A stretch of 64,000 nucleotides of DNA from Pseudomonas putida (GTDB lineage Bacteria; Pseudomonadota; Gammaproteobacteria; Pseudomonadales; Pseudomonadaceae): NCBI RefSeq assembly GCF_003228315.1, contig NZ_CP029693.1, forward strand, positions 1,488,001-1,552,000. Direction: 5' to 3'. The notes beneath the pieces are model-generated. The model was not told where the DNA came from, did no database searches, and worked only from the letters and a program-made list of their open reading frames with translations. Below, in pieces: positions 45,113 through 54,950 of this stretch. The translations under genes and the position numbers were made by a program. Position 1 is the first letter of the stretch. Every line of letters starts with the position of its first letter.

Positions 45113-45163
45113 CGGTGCCCTCCTTTACCGCCCGCTACACTCTGAAAGCACCCGGAGCCGTCG

Positions 45164-45946
45164 ATGCCGCCCACTAACGTTAGCCGAATGTCCCGAAACC
45201 TGGTGTTACTCCTCGTCCTGCTCGCGGCGCTGTACCTGGCGCTGTGCGCGGCGCTGTTCGTGTTTCAGCGCGCGCTCATCTACTACCCGCAACCCCGGAC
45301 CGACACCTTGGCTCCGCTGCTGAGCCTGGCCGTCGATGATGCGCAGGTGAACGTGTCGACCCGCCCGCACACCGGGCCCAAGGCCCTGATCTATTTCGGT
45401 GGTAATGCCGAAGACGTTTCCCGCAGCCTGCCGGCCTTCGCGGCGGCCTTCCCCGACCAAGCGCTGTATTTCCTGCATTACCGAGGTTACGGCGGCAGCA
45501 GCGGCTCGCCCTCCGAAGAAGCGCTCGCCCGCGATGCCATGGCCCTGTTCGACAAGGTCTATGCCGATCATCCGCACATCACTGTGCTTGGGCGTAGCCT
45601 CGGTTCAGGTGTGGCCGTGCGCCTGGCCAGCGTGCGCCCGGTGGCGAATCTGCTGCTGGTCACGCCTTACAACAGTCTGGAGGAACTGGCTGAACGGCAG
45701 TTTCGCTGGTTTCCGGTGCAGTGGTTGCTGACCGATAAATTCGAATCCTGGCGCTATGCCGAACACATCGCGGTGCCGACGAGGTTGATAGCGGCCTCGG
45801 ATGACGAAGTGATTCCGGCGTCCAGCACCCGGCGGCTGTTCAGTCATTTCCCCGAGGGTGTAGCGACGCTGCAAGTAATTGCGGGCACAGGACACAACTC
45901 CATCAGTGACAGCCCCGACTACCTCAAGGCACTGGAAGACCTGTAG
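45164..45946 (+). CDS. Alpha/beta hydrolase with N-terminal membrane anchor
   Basis: 260 residues from the first ATG; an internal ATG eight codons later (MSRNLVL) is an alternative start. A membrane anchor covers residues 13-32. Features are LIYFGGNAEDVSRS, YRGYGGSSGSP, the nucleophile elbow VLGRSLGSGVAV, the acid in AASDDEVIP and the base in GTGHNSI. It resembles the BEM46/ABHD13-like group. The TAG stop is contributed by the following REP unit. Confidence 0.9.
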   Translation: MPPTNVSRMSRNLVLLLVLLAALYLALCAALFVFQRALIYYPQPRTDTLAPLLSLAVDDAQVNVSTRPHTGPKALIYFGGNAEDVSRSLPAFAAAFPDQALYFLHYRGYGGSSGSPSEEALARDAMALFDKVYADHPHITVLGRSLGSGVAVRLASVRPVANLLLVTPYNSLEELAERQFRWFPVQWLLTDKFESWRYAEHIAVPTRLIAASDDEVIPASSTRRLFSHFPEGVATLQVIAGTGHNSISDSPDYLKALEDL

Positions 45947-46010
45947 GAGCAAGGCTTGCCCGCGATGGCGTCCCTGAGATCGCCATCGCGGGCAAGCCTT
46001 GCTCCTACAG
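45941..46010. repeat. Compact REP doublet overlapping a stop codon
   Basis: CTGTAGGAGCAAGGCTTGCC with CGCGATGGCG and its inverted copy. The first unit begins inside the hydrolase gene, with CTGTAG giving the last Leu codon and the TAG stop. Confidence 0.9.
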
Positions 46011-46028
46011 AAAAGCGATTCAGGGACG

Positions 46029-46064
46029 AAAAAAAGCCCGGGCAAGCGCGACCACGCTTCCCGG
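46029..46064 (-). terminator. Intrinsic terminator of the gud operon
   Basis: On the minus strand, CCGGGAAGCG and CGCTTGCCCGG form a stem followed by GCTTTTTTT. It lies 36 bases past the dehydratase stop. Confidence 0.8.
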
Positions 46065-46099
46065 ACCAAGGTTGCTACATGCTCTTTTTAACCCGGCCA

Positions 46100-47374
46100 T
46101 CAGAACCGTGGCTTGACCGCCTTCCACTCCGGCTTGTAGCGCTGCATCTGCTTCACGTCATCGCGCTGGCGAATGCCGCAGGTCAGGTACTGGTCGTGCA
46201 GCTTGCCCAGTTGATCATGGTCAAGCTCCACGCCCAGCCCGGGCGCACGGGTGATCTTCACGCAGCCATCGACAAACGGCAGCTTGCCGCCCTTGATCAC
46301 CTCTTCGTCCGGTTCCTGCCACGGGTAATGGGTGTCGCAGGCGTAGTCCAGGTTCGGCACCGAGGCGGCGACATGGGCCATGGCCATCAGGCTGATGCCC
46401 AGGTGCGAGTTGGAATGCATCGACACGCCCAAGCCGAAGGTTTCGCACATTTTCGCCAGCGCCTGGGTGTCGCGCAGGCCGCCCCAGTAGTGGTGGTCGG
46501 CGAGGACGATCTGCACGCTGTTCTGCGCCACGCTGCGGCGGAACTCGTCGAAGTCGGTGACCACCATGTTGGTTGCCAGCGGCAGGCCGGTGCGCTTGTG
46601 CAGCTCGGCCATGCCGTCCAGGCCTGGCGTCGGGTCTTCGTAATACTGCAAGTCATCGCCCAGCAATTCGGCCATGCGAATCGAGGTTTCCAGGGACCAA
46701 TTGCCGTTCGGATCGATGCGCAGCGGGTAGCCCGGAAAGGCCTTTTTCAGCGCCTTGATGCACGACACCTCATGCTCCGGCGGCAAGGTCCCGGCCTTGA
46801 GCTTGATGCTCTTGAAACCGTATTCCTCGATCATCCGCCGCGCCTGGGCGACGATCTGTTCCTCATTGAGTGCCTCGCCCCAATTGTCCGGCTTGTAGGG
46901 TGAGTCGACGTGCTGCGCGTATTTGAAGAACAGGTAGGCGCTGAACGGAATCTCGTCACGAATCGCCCCGCCCAGCAGGTCCACCAGCGGCACATTCAAG
47001 GAGCGCGCCTGCAGGTCGAGGAACGCCACTTCGAACGCCGAGTAGGCGTTGCTCACCGCTTTGCTGGCATGGGAACCGGGCGCCAGTTCCGCCCCGGCGA
47101 TACTCGCCGGCTTGTTCGCCGCTACCGTGGCCTGGACGATGGCGCGCAGCTGGTTGAGGTTGAACGGATCCAGGCCGATCAACTGGCTTTGCAGTTGCTG
47201 CTGGATCGCCAGTGCCGGGGCGTCGCCGTAGCTTTCACCGAGGCCGATGTAGCCATTGTCGCTCTCGATTTCGATGATCGAACGCAGCGCGAAGGGTTCA
47301 TGAATGCCGCTGGCATTGAGCAAAGGCGGATCACGGAAGGCGATGGGGGTGACGGTGACACGTGTGATTTTCAA
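46100..47374 (-). CDS. gudD: Enolase-superfamily sugar acid dehydratase (glucarate dehydratase-like)
   Basis: 424 residues. Enolase-superfamily motifs are SIKLKAGTL (KxK), the metal-ligand LRIDPNGNW, YYEDPT, NMVVTDF and the His in MHSNSHLGIS. The N-terminal cap is typical of the Pseudomonas glucarate dehydratase group. It would dehydrate D-glucarate or galactarate to the keto-deoxy acid. ATG overlaps the MFS stop (ATGA). The LysR gene on the other side of the transporter supports a sugar-acid operon. Related acids are possible substrates. Confidence 0.83.
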   Translation of the reverse strand: MKITRVTVTPIAFRDPPLLNASGIHEPFALRSIIEIESDNGYIGLGESYGDAPALAIQQQLQSQLIGLDPFNLNQLRAIVQATVAANKPASIAGAELAPGSHASKAVSNAYSAFEVAFLDLQARSLNVPLVDLLGGAIRDEIPFSAYLFFKYAQHVDSPYKPDNWGEALNEEQIVAQARRMIEEYGFKSIKLKAGTLPPEHEVSCIKALKKAFPGYPLRIDPNGNWSLETSIRMAELLGDDLQYYEDPTPGLDGMAELHKRTGLPLATNMVVTDFDEFRRSVAQNSVQIVLADHHYWGGLRDTQALAKMCETFGLGVSMHSNSHLGISLMAMAHVAASVPNLDYACDTHYPWQEPDEEVIKGGKLPFVDGCVKITRAPGLGVELDHDQLGKLHDQYLTCGIRQRDDVKQMQRYKPEWKAVKPRF

Positions 47375-48762
47375 GAGGCTGCTCCCGTTGGATCAGATTT
47401 CAGTGCTTGATGACTGAGGGGCTTTTTTTCCAGCGCACCTTCAAGGGCGCTGCCCCGAGGCGAAGTGCGGGCGAAGAAGATCACGATGGCCGCCACCAGC
47501 GAGGTCGCCGCCAGGCCATACAGGCCGCCCTCGATGGAACCGGTGGTCTGCTCCAGGAAACCGAAGGTGGTCGGGGCGACGAAGCCGCCGAGGTTGCCGA
47601 TGGAGTTGATCAGGGCAATCACCGCCGCCGCGATCCGGGCATCCAGATAGCTTTGCGGAATCGGCCAGAACAGTGCCGAGGCCGCCTTGAAGCCGATGGC
47701 CGCGAAACAGATGGCGACGAAAGCGAAGATCGGGCCGCCGGTGGTGGACATGAACATGCCGAACGCGGCGATCACCAGCGTCACCGCCACCCACGCCTGC
47801 TGGTTTTTCCATTTGCTGGCCATGGCGGCGAAGCCGTACATCGCGACGATGGAGATGATCCACGGAATCGAGTTGAACAGCCCGACCTGGAAGTCGCCGA
47901 GGTTGCCCATCTTCTTGATCATGCTCGGCAGCCAGAAAGTGGCGCCGTAAATAGTCAAGGCGATGGAGAAGTAGATGAAGCAGAACAGCGCGATCTGCCG
48001 GTCGGCCAGCAACTTGAACATCGATGGCTTGACCGTATGGCTGGCATCGCGAGCCTGCTGCTCCAGCTCGATGGCGGTGGTCAGCGCGGTCTTTTCTTCG
48101 TCGCTGAGCCACTTCGCTTGCCGTGGATGGGACTGCAGCCAGAACCAGACGAAACCGCAGAGCACGATGGACGCGAAGCCTTCGATCAGGAACATCCACT
48201 GCCAGCCGTGCAGGTTTAGGCCGTTGATGTGCAGCAACGCGCCGGACACCGGACCGGAAATCACTGAGGCGATGGCCGAGCCACTGAGGAATATCGCCAT
48301 GGCCTTGCCGCGTTCGCTCGAAGGCAGCCATTGGGTGAAGTAATAAATGATGCCGGGGAAGAAACCCGCTTCGGCGGCGCCGAGAATGAAGCGCAGCACG
48401 TAGAAACTGGTTTCACCGCGCACGAAGGCCATCGCCATCGCGGCGGCGCCCCAGGTGAACATGATGCGGGTCAGCCAGGCGCGGGCGCCGTAGCGTTGCA
48501 ACAGCATGTTGGACGGCACTTCGAAGATCGCGTAACCGACGAAAAACAGCCCGGCACCCAGGCCATAGGCCGCAGCGCCGATCCCCAGGTCGGTTTCCAT
48601 GTGACTGCGCACGAAGCCGATGTTGACCCGGTCGATGTAGTTGACGATGAACATGATCACGAACAGCGGCAGGACGTGACGCTTGACCTTGGCGGCCGCG
48701 CGGGCCAGCACATTCGGGTCGGGTGGACTCTGGACGGTATTCAAGGGGCGACTCCCATTCAT
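47371..48762 (-). CDS. MFS transporter, anion:cation symporter family (glucarate/galactarate type)
   Basis: 463 residues from the ATG at 48762 (a further in-frame ATG 17 codons upstream is possible, and neither has a strong ribosome site). Twelve helices with the ACS-family VNYIDRVNIGFVRSHM, LFFVGYAIFEVPSNMLLQR and GAAEAGFFPGIIYYFTQWLP motifs. It is co-transcribed and translationally coupled with the sugar acid dehydratase, so it probably imports the same hexaric acid. Confidence 0.9.
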   Translation of the reverse strand: MNGSRPLNTVQSPPDPNVLARAAAKVKRHVLPLFVIMFIVNYIDRVNIGFVRSHMETDLGIGAAAYGLGAGLFFVGYAIFEVPSNMLLQRYGARAWLTRIMFTWGAAAMAMAFVRGETSFYVLRFILGAAEAGFFPGIIYYFTQWLPSSERGKAMAIFLSGSAIASVISGPVSGALLHINGLNLHGWQWMFLIEGFASIVLCGFVWFWLQSHPRQAKWLSDEEKTALTTAIELEQQARDASHTVKPSMFKLLADRQIALFCFIYFSIALTIYGATFWLPSMIKKMGNLGDFQVGLFNSIPWIISIVAMYGFAAMASKWKNQQAWVAVTLVIAAFGMFMSTTGGPIFAFVAICFAAIGFKAASALFWPIPQSYLDARIAAAVIALINSIGNLGGFVAPTTFGFLEQTTGSIEGGLYGLAATSLVAAIVIFFARTSPRGSALEGALEKKPLSHQALKSDPTGAAS

Positions 48763-48821
48763 TGTTTTTTTAGGGATAGCTCTGGGGCTGAGGCCGATGA
48801 TGGACGCCTGCATTGATCCCG

Positions 48822-48860
48822 TCTAATCTAACTTGGCATTCGATTGATACCCGGATTAGA
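48822..48860. promoter_or_regulatory. Candidate LysR operator dyad
   Basis: TCTAATC (48822-48828) and GATTAGA (48854-48860) are perfect inverted 7-base arms 25 bases apart, just before the LysR start and in the shared control region with the sugar-acid transporter. Likely binding site for this regulator, by position. Confidence 0.45.
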
Positions 48861-48863
48861 TCA

Positions 48864-49766
48864 ATGTTCGAACTGACCCAACTGCGCTGCTTCACCACCG
48901 TGGCCACGGAACTGAATTTCCGTCGCGCCGCCGAACGCCTGAACATGACCCAGCCACCGCTCAGCCGGCAGATTCAACTGCTGGAACATCACCTGGGGGT
49001 CGAGCTGTTCACCCGCAGCACCCGCAGCGTCGCCCTCACTGCCGCTGGCCGGGCGTTCTTCATCGAAGCGCAGAACCTGCTGGAGCGCGCCCAGCAAGCG
49101 GCGGTGACCGCACGGCGTTTTGCCGAGGGCGATATCGGTTCCGTCAACATAAGCTTTGTCGGCAGCGCGGTTTACGAGTTCCTGCCCAAGGTCATTGCCG
49201 AGGCCCGACTGACCCAGCCCCACGTGAAAATCGATTTGGCGGAAATGAACACCTACCAGCAGCACGAAGCCCTGCGCGCCCGCCGCGTCGACCTGGGCAT
49301 CGCCCGTGCGCCGCTGCTGGAACCCGGTTACTCCACCGAATGCCTGGTGCGCGAGCCGTTCGTGCTGGCGGTGCCCAGTACCCATCCCCTGGCCACGGCG
49401 GCCACGGTGTCAGTGCAGGACCTCGACGCCCAGCCGTTCCTGATGTACTCCCACGTCGCCTACCCGCCCTTCAACGAACTGCTGACCGGCACCCTGCGCT
49501 CGGCCCGCGTCGCCCCGGACTACGTGCAATGGCTCGGCTCGTCCCTGACCATCCTCGCCCTGGTCAACGCCGCCATGGGCCTGGCCCTGGTGCCCCGCTG
49601 CGCCACCAGCGTGGTGTTCAAGAACGTGGTGTTCCGCGACATCGACCTGGGCGAAGGGGTGCAGAGCGAACTGCACCTGATCTGGCGCGAGAACAACGAC
49701 AACCCGGCGTTCGCGATGTTGCTGGAGGGAATTCGGCGGGCTGTGCGGGAGGGTTGGGGCTCGTAG
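48864..49766 (+). CDS. LysR family transcriptional regulator
   Basis: 300 residues from the ATG at 48864. The helix-turn-helix has LTQLRCFTTVATELNFRRAAERLN and TQPPLSRQIQLLEHHLG, typical of the CatM/BenM-like subgroup. It is divergent from the MFS/dehydratase operon and is presumably its activator, responding to the sugar acid or a product. Confidence 0.9.
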   Translation: MFELTQLRCFTTVATELNFRRAAERLNMTQPPLSRQIQLLEHHLGVELFTRSTRSVALTAAGRAFFIEAQNLLERAQQAAVTARRFAEGDIGSVNISFVGSAVYEFLPKVIAEARLTQPHVKIDLAEMNTYQQHEALRARRVDLGIARAPLLEPGYSTECLVREPFVLAVPSTHPLATAATVSVQDLDAQPFLMYSHVAYPPFNELLTGTLRSARVAPDYVQWLGSSLTILALVNAAMGLALVPRCATSVVFKNVVFRDIDLGEGVQSELHLIWRENNDNPAFAMLLEGIRRAVREGWGS

Positions 49767-49794
49767 TTCACAGATCTCTCGTGCACACATCCCC

Positions 49795-49896
49795 CTGTAG
49801 GAGCGAGCATGCTCGCGATGGTCGTCAACGATTACGCTGGGTACCTGATGCCCCGCGTTGCCCTTGCGTCCATCGCGAGCATGCTCGCTCCTACAG
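49795..49896. repeat. REP doublet (GCATGC variant)
   Basis: CTGTAGGAGCGAGCATGCTC with GCGATGG and its inverted copy. The central CCTG of the usual unit is CATG here in both copies, so both arms carry matching changes. Confidence 0.9.
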
Positions 49897-50020
49897 TAGG
49901 TGCATGTTCGCCATCGGCTGGTGCACTCAGCCCGGGCACCGCAATAAAAAAGTGCATGCATCAGCCGCTCCAGCACCGCTGACAACCTCAAACGTCCTGA
50001 CAGCACGGCCTAGCATCTTC

Positions 50021-50036
50021 TGGCCCGCCCCTTGCA
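50021..50036 (+). promoter_or_regulatory. Sigma-54 (RpoN) promoter of the nitrate reductase gene
   Basis: TGGCCC-GCCCC-TTGCA matches the -24/-12 consensus with ten bases between GG and GC. It lies 130 bases before the start codon. NtrC-dependent expression of assimilatory nitrate genes is known in pseudomonads. Confidence 0.75.
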
Positions 50037-50077
50037 ATCACCTCAATCGCAGTCAACGCAGATTGCACCTATACGAC

Positions 50078-50127
50078 AAAGGCGCCGTGTAGCCCCCGTT
50101 TCGGACGGAGGGCCGCATGGCGCCTTT
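50078..50127 (+). terminator. Leader hairpin, probable transcription attenuator
   Basis: AAAGGCGCC and GGCGCCTTT enclose an inner stem (GCCCCCGT / ACGGAGGGC around TTCGG), and TTTT ends the hairpin. It is in the 5' leader, about 30 bases after the expected start and 40 before the start codon. Such leader terminators in nitrate assimilation genes are controlled by the ANTAR protein NasT (NasR in enterics). Confidence 0.65.
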
Positions 50128-50167
50128 TGCATTTGTGGATTGATCAGGTGTTGGCAGGGTGTCGAGG

Positions 50168-53100
50168 ATGGCAGACAAAACCGTACGCAGCGTGTGTCCC
50201 TATTGCGGTGTGGGTTGCGGCATCGTCATGCAGGTCGAGGGCAATCGGGTGGTCAAGGTCGTTGGCGACAAGGCCCACCCGACCAATTTCGGTCGCCTGT
50301 GCACCAAGGGCACGACCTGCGGGCAGGCGATTGCCGATTCGGGACGGATGGTAAGCGCTTTTTTGCGTCAGGATCGTCATCAACAACCGGCACGCATCGC
50401 CATGGACCAGGCCATCAGCGAAACGGCGAGAAAGCTGCGCGGCATTCTTGATACCCACGGGCCCGACGCCCTGTCGTTCTACGTCTCCGGCCAGATGTCG
50501 CTGGAAGCGCAGTACCTGATCAACAAACTGGCCAAGGGCTTCGTGCGCACCCACAACATCGAATCCAACTCGCGCCTGTGCATGGCCAGCGCCGGCAGCG
50601 GCTACAAGCTGTCGCTCGGTTCCGATGGGCCGCCCGGCTCCTATCAGGACTTCGACAAGGCGGATCTGTTCTTCGTGATCGGCGCCAACATGGCCGACTG
50701 TCACCCGATCCTGTTCCTGCGCATGATGGACCGGGTCAAGGCCGGGGCGAAGTTGATCGTGGTCGATCCACGGCGCAGTGCCACGGCGGACAAGGCCGGG
50801 CTGTTTCTGCAAATCCGCCCCGGCACCGACCTCGCCTTGCTCAATGGCTTGCTGCACCTGCTGGTGAAAAACGGCCATACCGACCCCGACTTCATCGCGG
50901 CGTTCACCGAGGGCTGGGAGGCGATGCCGGGGTTTCTTGAGGACTATCCGCCGGAAAAAGTCGCGCAGATCACTGGCCTTGCCGAGGCGGATATTCGTCA
51001 GGCGGCACAATGGATCGGCGAAGCCGCCGAGTGGATGAGCTGCTGGACCATGGGCCTGAACCAGAGCACCCACGGCACCTGGAACACCAACGCCCTGTGC
51101 AACCTGCACCTGGCCACCGGCGCCATCTGCCGCCCCGGCAGCGGGCCGTTTTCCCTGACCGGCCAGCCCAATGCCATGGGCGGTCGGGAGATGGGCTACA
51201 TGGGTCCCGGCCTGCCCGGCCAGCGCTCGGTGCTGGTGGAGTCGGACCGGTTATTCATCGAGGATTTGTGGAACATCCCCGCGGGCAGCCTGCCGCGCGA
51301 CGCCGGCGGCGGCACCGTGGCGATGTTCGAGGACATGGCTGTCGGCCGGATCAAGGCCTGCTGGATCATCTGCACCAACCCGGTGGCGTCGGCGCCGAAC
51401 CGACGCAAGGTGATCGAAGGCTTGCAGGCCGCCGAGCTGGTGATCACCCAGGACGCGTTCCTCGACACCGAGACCAATCGCTACGCCGACATCCTGCTGC
51501 CCGGTGCACTCTGGGCCGAGGCCGAAGGCGTGATGATCAACTCCGAACGCAACCTGACGCTGATGAACAAGGCCGTCGACGCACCCGGCGACGCCCGGGC
51601 GGACTGGCAGATCATTGCCCGGGTGGCATGCGAAATGGGCTTCGCCGAGGCATTCACCTACGCCTCATCCGCCGACGTATTTGAAGAGATCAAACGCGCC
51701 TGGAACCCCAGGACCGGTTATGACATTCGCGGCGCGAGCTACGCGCGGCTACAGGAAAAACCGCTGCAATGGCCTTGCGCGGCGGATGACGCCGAAGATC
51801 GCAATCCGATTCGCTACCTCAACAATGGCCTGAGCCAGACGCTCAAGATCGAGGCCGATGGCAGCCGCCCGGCCATTGTCTTCGCCACCGAACGCGGCAA
51901 GGGCATCTTCCTCGCCCGCCCGCATATGTCGCCTGCGGAAATGCCCGACGAGCAATTCCCCTTCGTGCTCAACACCGGCCGTCTGCAGCACCAGTGGCAC
52001 ACGCTGACCAAGACCGGCAAGGTCGCGACCCTGAATAAGCTCAACCCTGGCCCCTTCATCGAGATTCATCCGGAGGATGCCGCCAATTTCGGCATTCGCG
52101 ACAAGGATCACGTTGAAGTGCGCTCGGTGCGCGGCAAGGCCGTCCTGCCGGCAGTGGTGACCGACCGGGTACGCCCGGGTAACTGCTTTGCGCCCTTTCA
52201 CTGGAACGATGTGTTCGGGGAAAACCTGGCGATCAATGCCGTGACCCACGACGCGGTCGACCCGATTTCGCTGCAGCCCGAGTTCAAGTTCTGCGCGGTT
52301 GCCCTGCAACGGGTCGAGCTGATCGAGCATCAGTTTCTCGACGTGCCCGCCCCCATCGCCGTCCCGCTTCCCGTTTGTCCTTTGCCTGAGGAACTCGCCA
52401 TGTCGTCCATCGAGGCGTTTGCCGATATCGCCGGCATCAGTCACCTGCCCTCGCCGAAGCTGAACAATCAGGAGCGCCTGTACCTGGCCGGCTTCGTCAG
52501 TGGCCTGCAATCCACGGCGGGTCGGCAGGCCAGTGGCGTGCCTGTCCTGCCCCTCAATGCGCCCATGACCGCCGACACCCGGTTATGGCTGGATGGTGTG
52601 TTGGGTGGGCTGTTCAGTCGGATCGATGGCGCGAGTCCGGCACTGGCTGATAGCGGCGAAGTCACCGACTCTGCCCCGGCGGTGACCCTGTTGTGGGCCT
52701 CGCAAACAGGCAATGCCGAAGCCTTGGCCGAACGTTTTGCCGCTCGTTTGCGGGACAGCGGTGTCGTCGTCGAACTGAGCGCGATGGCCGATTTTTCCGC
52801 CGGTAAACTCGCCGGCGTCCAAACCCTGGCCGTCATCAGCAGCACCTTCGGTGACGGCGATGCACCGGACAACGGCGAAGGTTTCTGGCAGTCCTTGAGC
52901 GGGACCGAATCCCGTCTGGAATCCCTGCGTTTTGCGGTGCTCGCGCTGGGTGATCCCAACTATGACCAGTTCTGCCAGCATGGCAAAAAGCTTGATCAGC
53001 GCCTGCATGAACTGGGCGCTACCAGGCTGCTTGAGCGGGTCGATTGCGACACCGAATTCGAGGCACGCGCGGATCAGTGGCTGGCTGAATTCCAGCAGGC

Positions 53101-54271
53101 ATTGCTGCCGGTCGAATCAGTAAAGGTGGAACCGTCACTGGTCGCTACCGCCGCGCCTGTGTCGACACCGAGCAAGTCCCAACCCTACGCCTCGCGATTG
53201 CTGACCAACCTTCAACTCAACCAGCAGAGTGCCAACAAGGAGACCCGAATGTTTTCCCTGTCGTTGGCTGACTCCGAACTGCAATACGAAGCGGGTGATG
53301 CCTTGGGCGTCATTCCCCGCAACTGCCCGGAACTGGTCGCAGAAATGCTGGAGCTGACGCGCTTGAGTGGCAACACAACGGTAGCCGTCGACAAGCTCGG
53401 CGAACTGCCGCTGCACAAGGCTCTGACCGAGCACTTTGAAATTGCCCGTCCCAACAGCGACACCCTCGCCTTCATCGCCGAACGCAGCCGCAATCCGGCG
53501 ATGAAACAGCTGCTGGGCAGCGAACGCAAGGCTGAACTGAAGGACTGGCTATGGGGCCGGCAACTGGCAGACGTGTTGCAGGAATTTCCCGTCGACTGCA
53601 CCGCTACCGAACTGCTGGGCACCCTCAAGCGCCTGCAACCACGCCTGTATTCCATTTCATCGAGCCCCAAGGCGCACCCGCAGGAAGTGCACCTGACGGT
53701 GGCGGCAGTGCGTTATGGCAAGCGCAAGGGCGTGTCCTCGACCTTCCTCGCCGACCGCGCCGAGGACAGCGCCGTTCCTGTTTTCGTCCAGCCGTCGAAG
53801 CACTTTCGCACACCGGCTGATGGCGACCTGCCGATGATCATGATTGGCCCCGGCACCGGCGTGGCGCCGTTTCGCGCCTTCCTGCAGGAACGCCGCGCAC
53901 GGGGTGACAAGGGCAGGAACTGGCTGTTCTTCGGCGAGCAACACGCCGCCACTGATTTCTATTACCGGGACGAACTGCAAGGCATGCAACGCGATGGCCT
54001 GCTGACGGAACTCAGCCTGGCGTTTTCCCGTGATCAGGCGCAGAAGATCTACGTGCAGGACCGCATCCGCGAACAGGGTGCCGAGCTGTGGCGCTGGCTA
54101 CAGGAAGGGGCGCAGTTGTACATCTGCGGGGATGCGACGCACATGGCCAGAGATGTCGACCAGGCGTTGCGCCGGGTGGCCCAGGATCATGGCGGGTTGT
54201 GCACCGAAGGCGCCGCGGACTACTGGCGGCAGTTGAGCGAGCAGAAGCGGTATTTGCGGGATGTTTACTGA
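50168..54271 (+). CDS. Assimilatory nitrate reductase fused to CysJ-type flavoprotein reductase
   Basis: 1367 residues. Residues 1-720 are a molybdopterin oxidoreductase of the NasA type: an N-terminal [4Fe-4S] motif CPYCGVGC plus LCTKG, then [15 protein letters not shown] and the C-terminal [18 protein letters not shown] region. From about residue 775 there is a CysJ-like half: [16 protein letters not shown], flavodoxin FMN motif [17 protein letters not shown] near 840, FAD motif RLYSISSSP near 1158, NADPH motif [16 protein letters not shown] near 1226 and the terminal KRYLRDVY. The fusion would reduce nitrate to nitrite with NADPH directly. An alternative GTG start lies three codons upstream. 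No nitrite reductase gene is present. Confidence 0.92.
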   Translation: MADKTVRSVCPYCGVGCGIVMQVEGNRVVKVVGDKAHPTNFGRLCTKGTTCGQAIADSGRMVSAFLRQDRHQQPARIAMDQAISETARKLRGILDTHGPDALSFYVSGQMSLEAQYLINKLAKGFVRTHNIESNSRLCMASAGSGYKLSLGSDGPPGSYQDFDKADLFFVIGANMADCHPILFLRMMDRVKAGAKLIVVDPRRSATADKAGLFLQIRPGTDLALLNGLLHLLVKNGHTDPDFIAAFTEGWEAMPGFLEDYPPEKVAQITGLAEADIRQAAQWIGEAAEWMSCWTMGLNQSTHGTWNTNALCNLHLATGAICRPGSGPFSLTGQPNAMGGREMGYMGPGLPGQRSVLVESDRLFIEDLWNIPAGSLPRDAGGGTVAMFEDMAVGRIKACWIICTNPVASAPNRRKVIEGLQAAELVITQDAFLDTETNRYADILLPGALWAEAEGVMINSERNLTLMNKAVDAPGDARADWQIIARVACEMGFAEAFTYASSADVFEEIKRAWNPRTGYDIRGASYARLQEKPLQWPCAADDAEDRNPIRYLNNGLSQTLKIEADGSRPAIVFATERGKGIFLARPHMSPAEMPDEQFPFVLNTGRLQHQWHTLTKTGKVATLNKLNPGPFIEIHPEDAANFGIRDKDHVEVRSVRGKAVLPAVVTDRVRPGNCFAPFHWNDVFGENLAINAVTHDAVDPISLQPEFKFCAVALQRVELIEHQFLDVPAPIAVPLPVCPLPEELAMSSIEAFADIAGISHLPSPKLNNQERLYLAGFVSGLQSTAGRQASGVPVLPLNAPMTADTRLWLDGVLGGLFSRIDGASPALADSGEVTDSAPAVTLLWASQTGNAEALAERFAARLRDSGVVVELSAMADFSAGKLAGVQTLAVISSTFGDGDAPDNGEGFWQSLSGTESRLESLRFAVLALGDPNYDQFCQHGKKLDQRLHELGATRLLERVDCDTEFEARADQWLAEFQQALLPVESVKVEPSLVATAAPVSTPSKSQPYASRLLTNLQLNQQSANKETRMFSLSLADSELQYEAGDALGVIPRNCPELVAEMLELTRLSGNTTVAVDKLGELPLHKALTEHFEIARPNSDTLAFIAERSRNPAMKQLLGSERKAELKDWLWGRQLADVLQEFPVDCTATELLGTLKRLQPRLYSISSSPKAHPQEVHLTVAAVRYGKRKGVSSTFLADRAEDSAVPVFVQPSKHFRTPADGDLPMIMIGPGTGVAPFRAFLQERRARGDKGRNWLFFGEQHAATDFYYRDELQGMQRDGLLTELSLAFSRDQAQKIYVQDRIREQGAELWRWLQEGAQLYICGDATHMARDVDQALRRVAQDHGGLCTEGAADYWRQLSEQKRYLRDVY

Positions 54272-54306
54272 CTGGAGCGGCCTACGATGCAGGCCGCTCC
54301 AAAGCC

Positions 54307-54735
54307 TCAGGCTGGAACGCCGAGGATGATGTGCGAAGCCTTGATCACGGCGGTAGCGCTGACACCGGCTTTCAGGCCCAGCTCAGTCACGGCGTCACGG
54401 GTGACGATTGAATACACCTTGGAACCGCCGGCCAGTTCGATCACCACTTCGGCGTTGACCGCACCGTCGGTAACGCTCAGCACTTTGCCTTGCAGGCAGT
54501 TGCGAGCCGAGAGGCGGATGTCGCTGGATTCGGTCATCAACATCACCCAAGGCGCCTTGACCAAGGCAACAGCCTCTTTGCCGGCGGCAATCCCCAGGTT
54601 GCGGATGCTTTCCATGGTCACCACGGCGACCAGTTGTTCACCGCCCGGCAGGGTCAGGCTGACTTCGGCGTTGACGGCGCCTTCCTGAACCTTGCTGACC
54701 TGGCCTTTGAATACGTTGCGTGCACTGACTTTCAT
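54307..54735 (-). CDS. Molybdate/tungstate-binding TOBE protein (molbindin)
   Basis: 142 residues made of two tandem Mop/TOBE domains. The repeats are MKVSARNVFKGQVSKVQEGA and, near residue 75, LSARNCLQGKVLSVTDGA. Each is followed by NAEV and a K-A-(P/S) anion-binding stretch. Molbindins store molybdate in the cytoplasm. Convergent with the molybdenum-dependent nitrate reductase, which gives a functional link. Confidence 0.92.
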   Translation of the reverse strand: MKVSARNVFKGQVSKVQEGAVNAEVSLTLPGGEQLVAVVTMESIRNLGIAAGKEAVALVKAPWVMLMTESSDIRLSARNCLQGKVLSVTDGAVNAEVVIELAGGSKVYSIVTRDAVTELGLKAGVSATAVIKASHIILGVPA

Positions 54736-54846
54736 GGGGAAGCGTCCTTGTTGACTTTGTGGTTAGATTTTCAACGCATCGTCAACGGTAACGTTGTGTA
54801 ATAACAACCATAACGCAAACCCAATTCTCCCGGATGCACCCATTCC

Positions 54847-54940
54847 CTGTAGGAGCTGCCGCAGGCTGCGATCTTTTGATCTTGCGTTTAAAAGATCGCA
54901 GCCTCGTTGCACTCGACAGCTCCTACACAGCTCCTACAGG
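54847..54940. repeat. REP doublet (GCTGCGATC class) with partial duplication
   Basis: CTGTAGGAGCTGCCGCAGGC with TGCGATCTTTTGAT and an imperfect inverted copy. The end AGCTCCTACA occurs twice, so part of the unit seems duplicated. Confidence 0.88.
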
Positions 54941-54950
54941 GAGATCGGGT

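Larger units (their letters stand above)
49767..50167 (+). promoter_or_regulatory. Leader and control region of the nitrate reductase gene
   Basis: 401 bases without a gene. They contain a REP doublet (49795-49896), two GGTGCA repeats at 49899 and 49920 that could be parts of NtrC sites, a sigma-54-type promoter (50021-50036) and a terminator-like leader hairpin (50078-50127). Confidence 0.6.

Noticed and set aside
50033..50067. Inverted repeat TGCAATC/GATTGCA as an RNA leader hairpin
   Set aside because: Its left arm overlaps the -12 promoter element, so it would not be inside the transcript.
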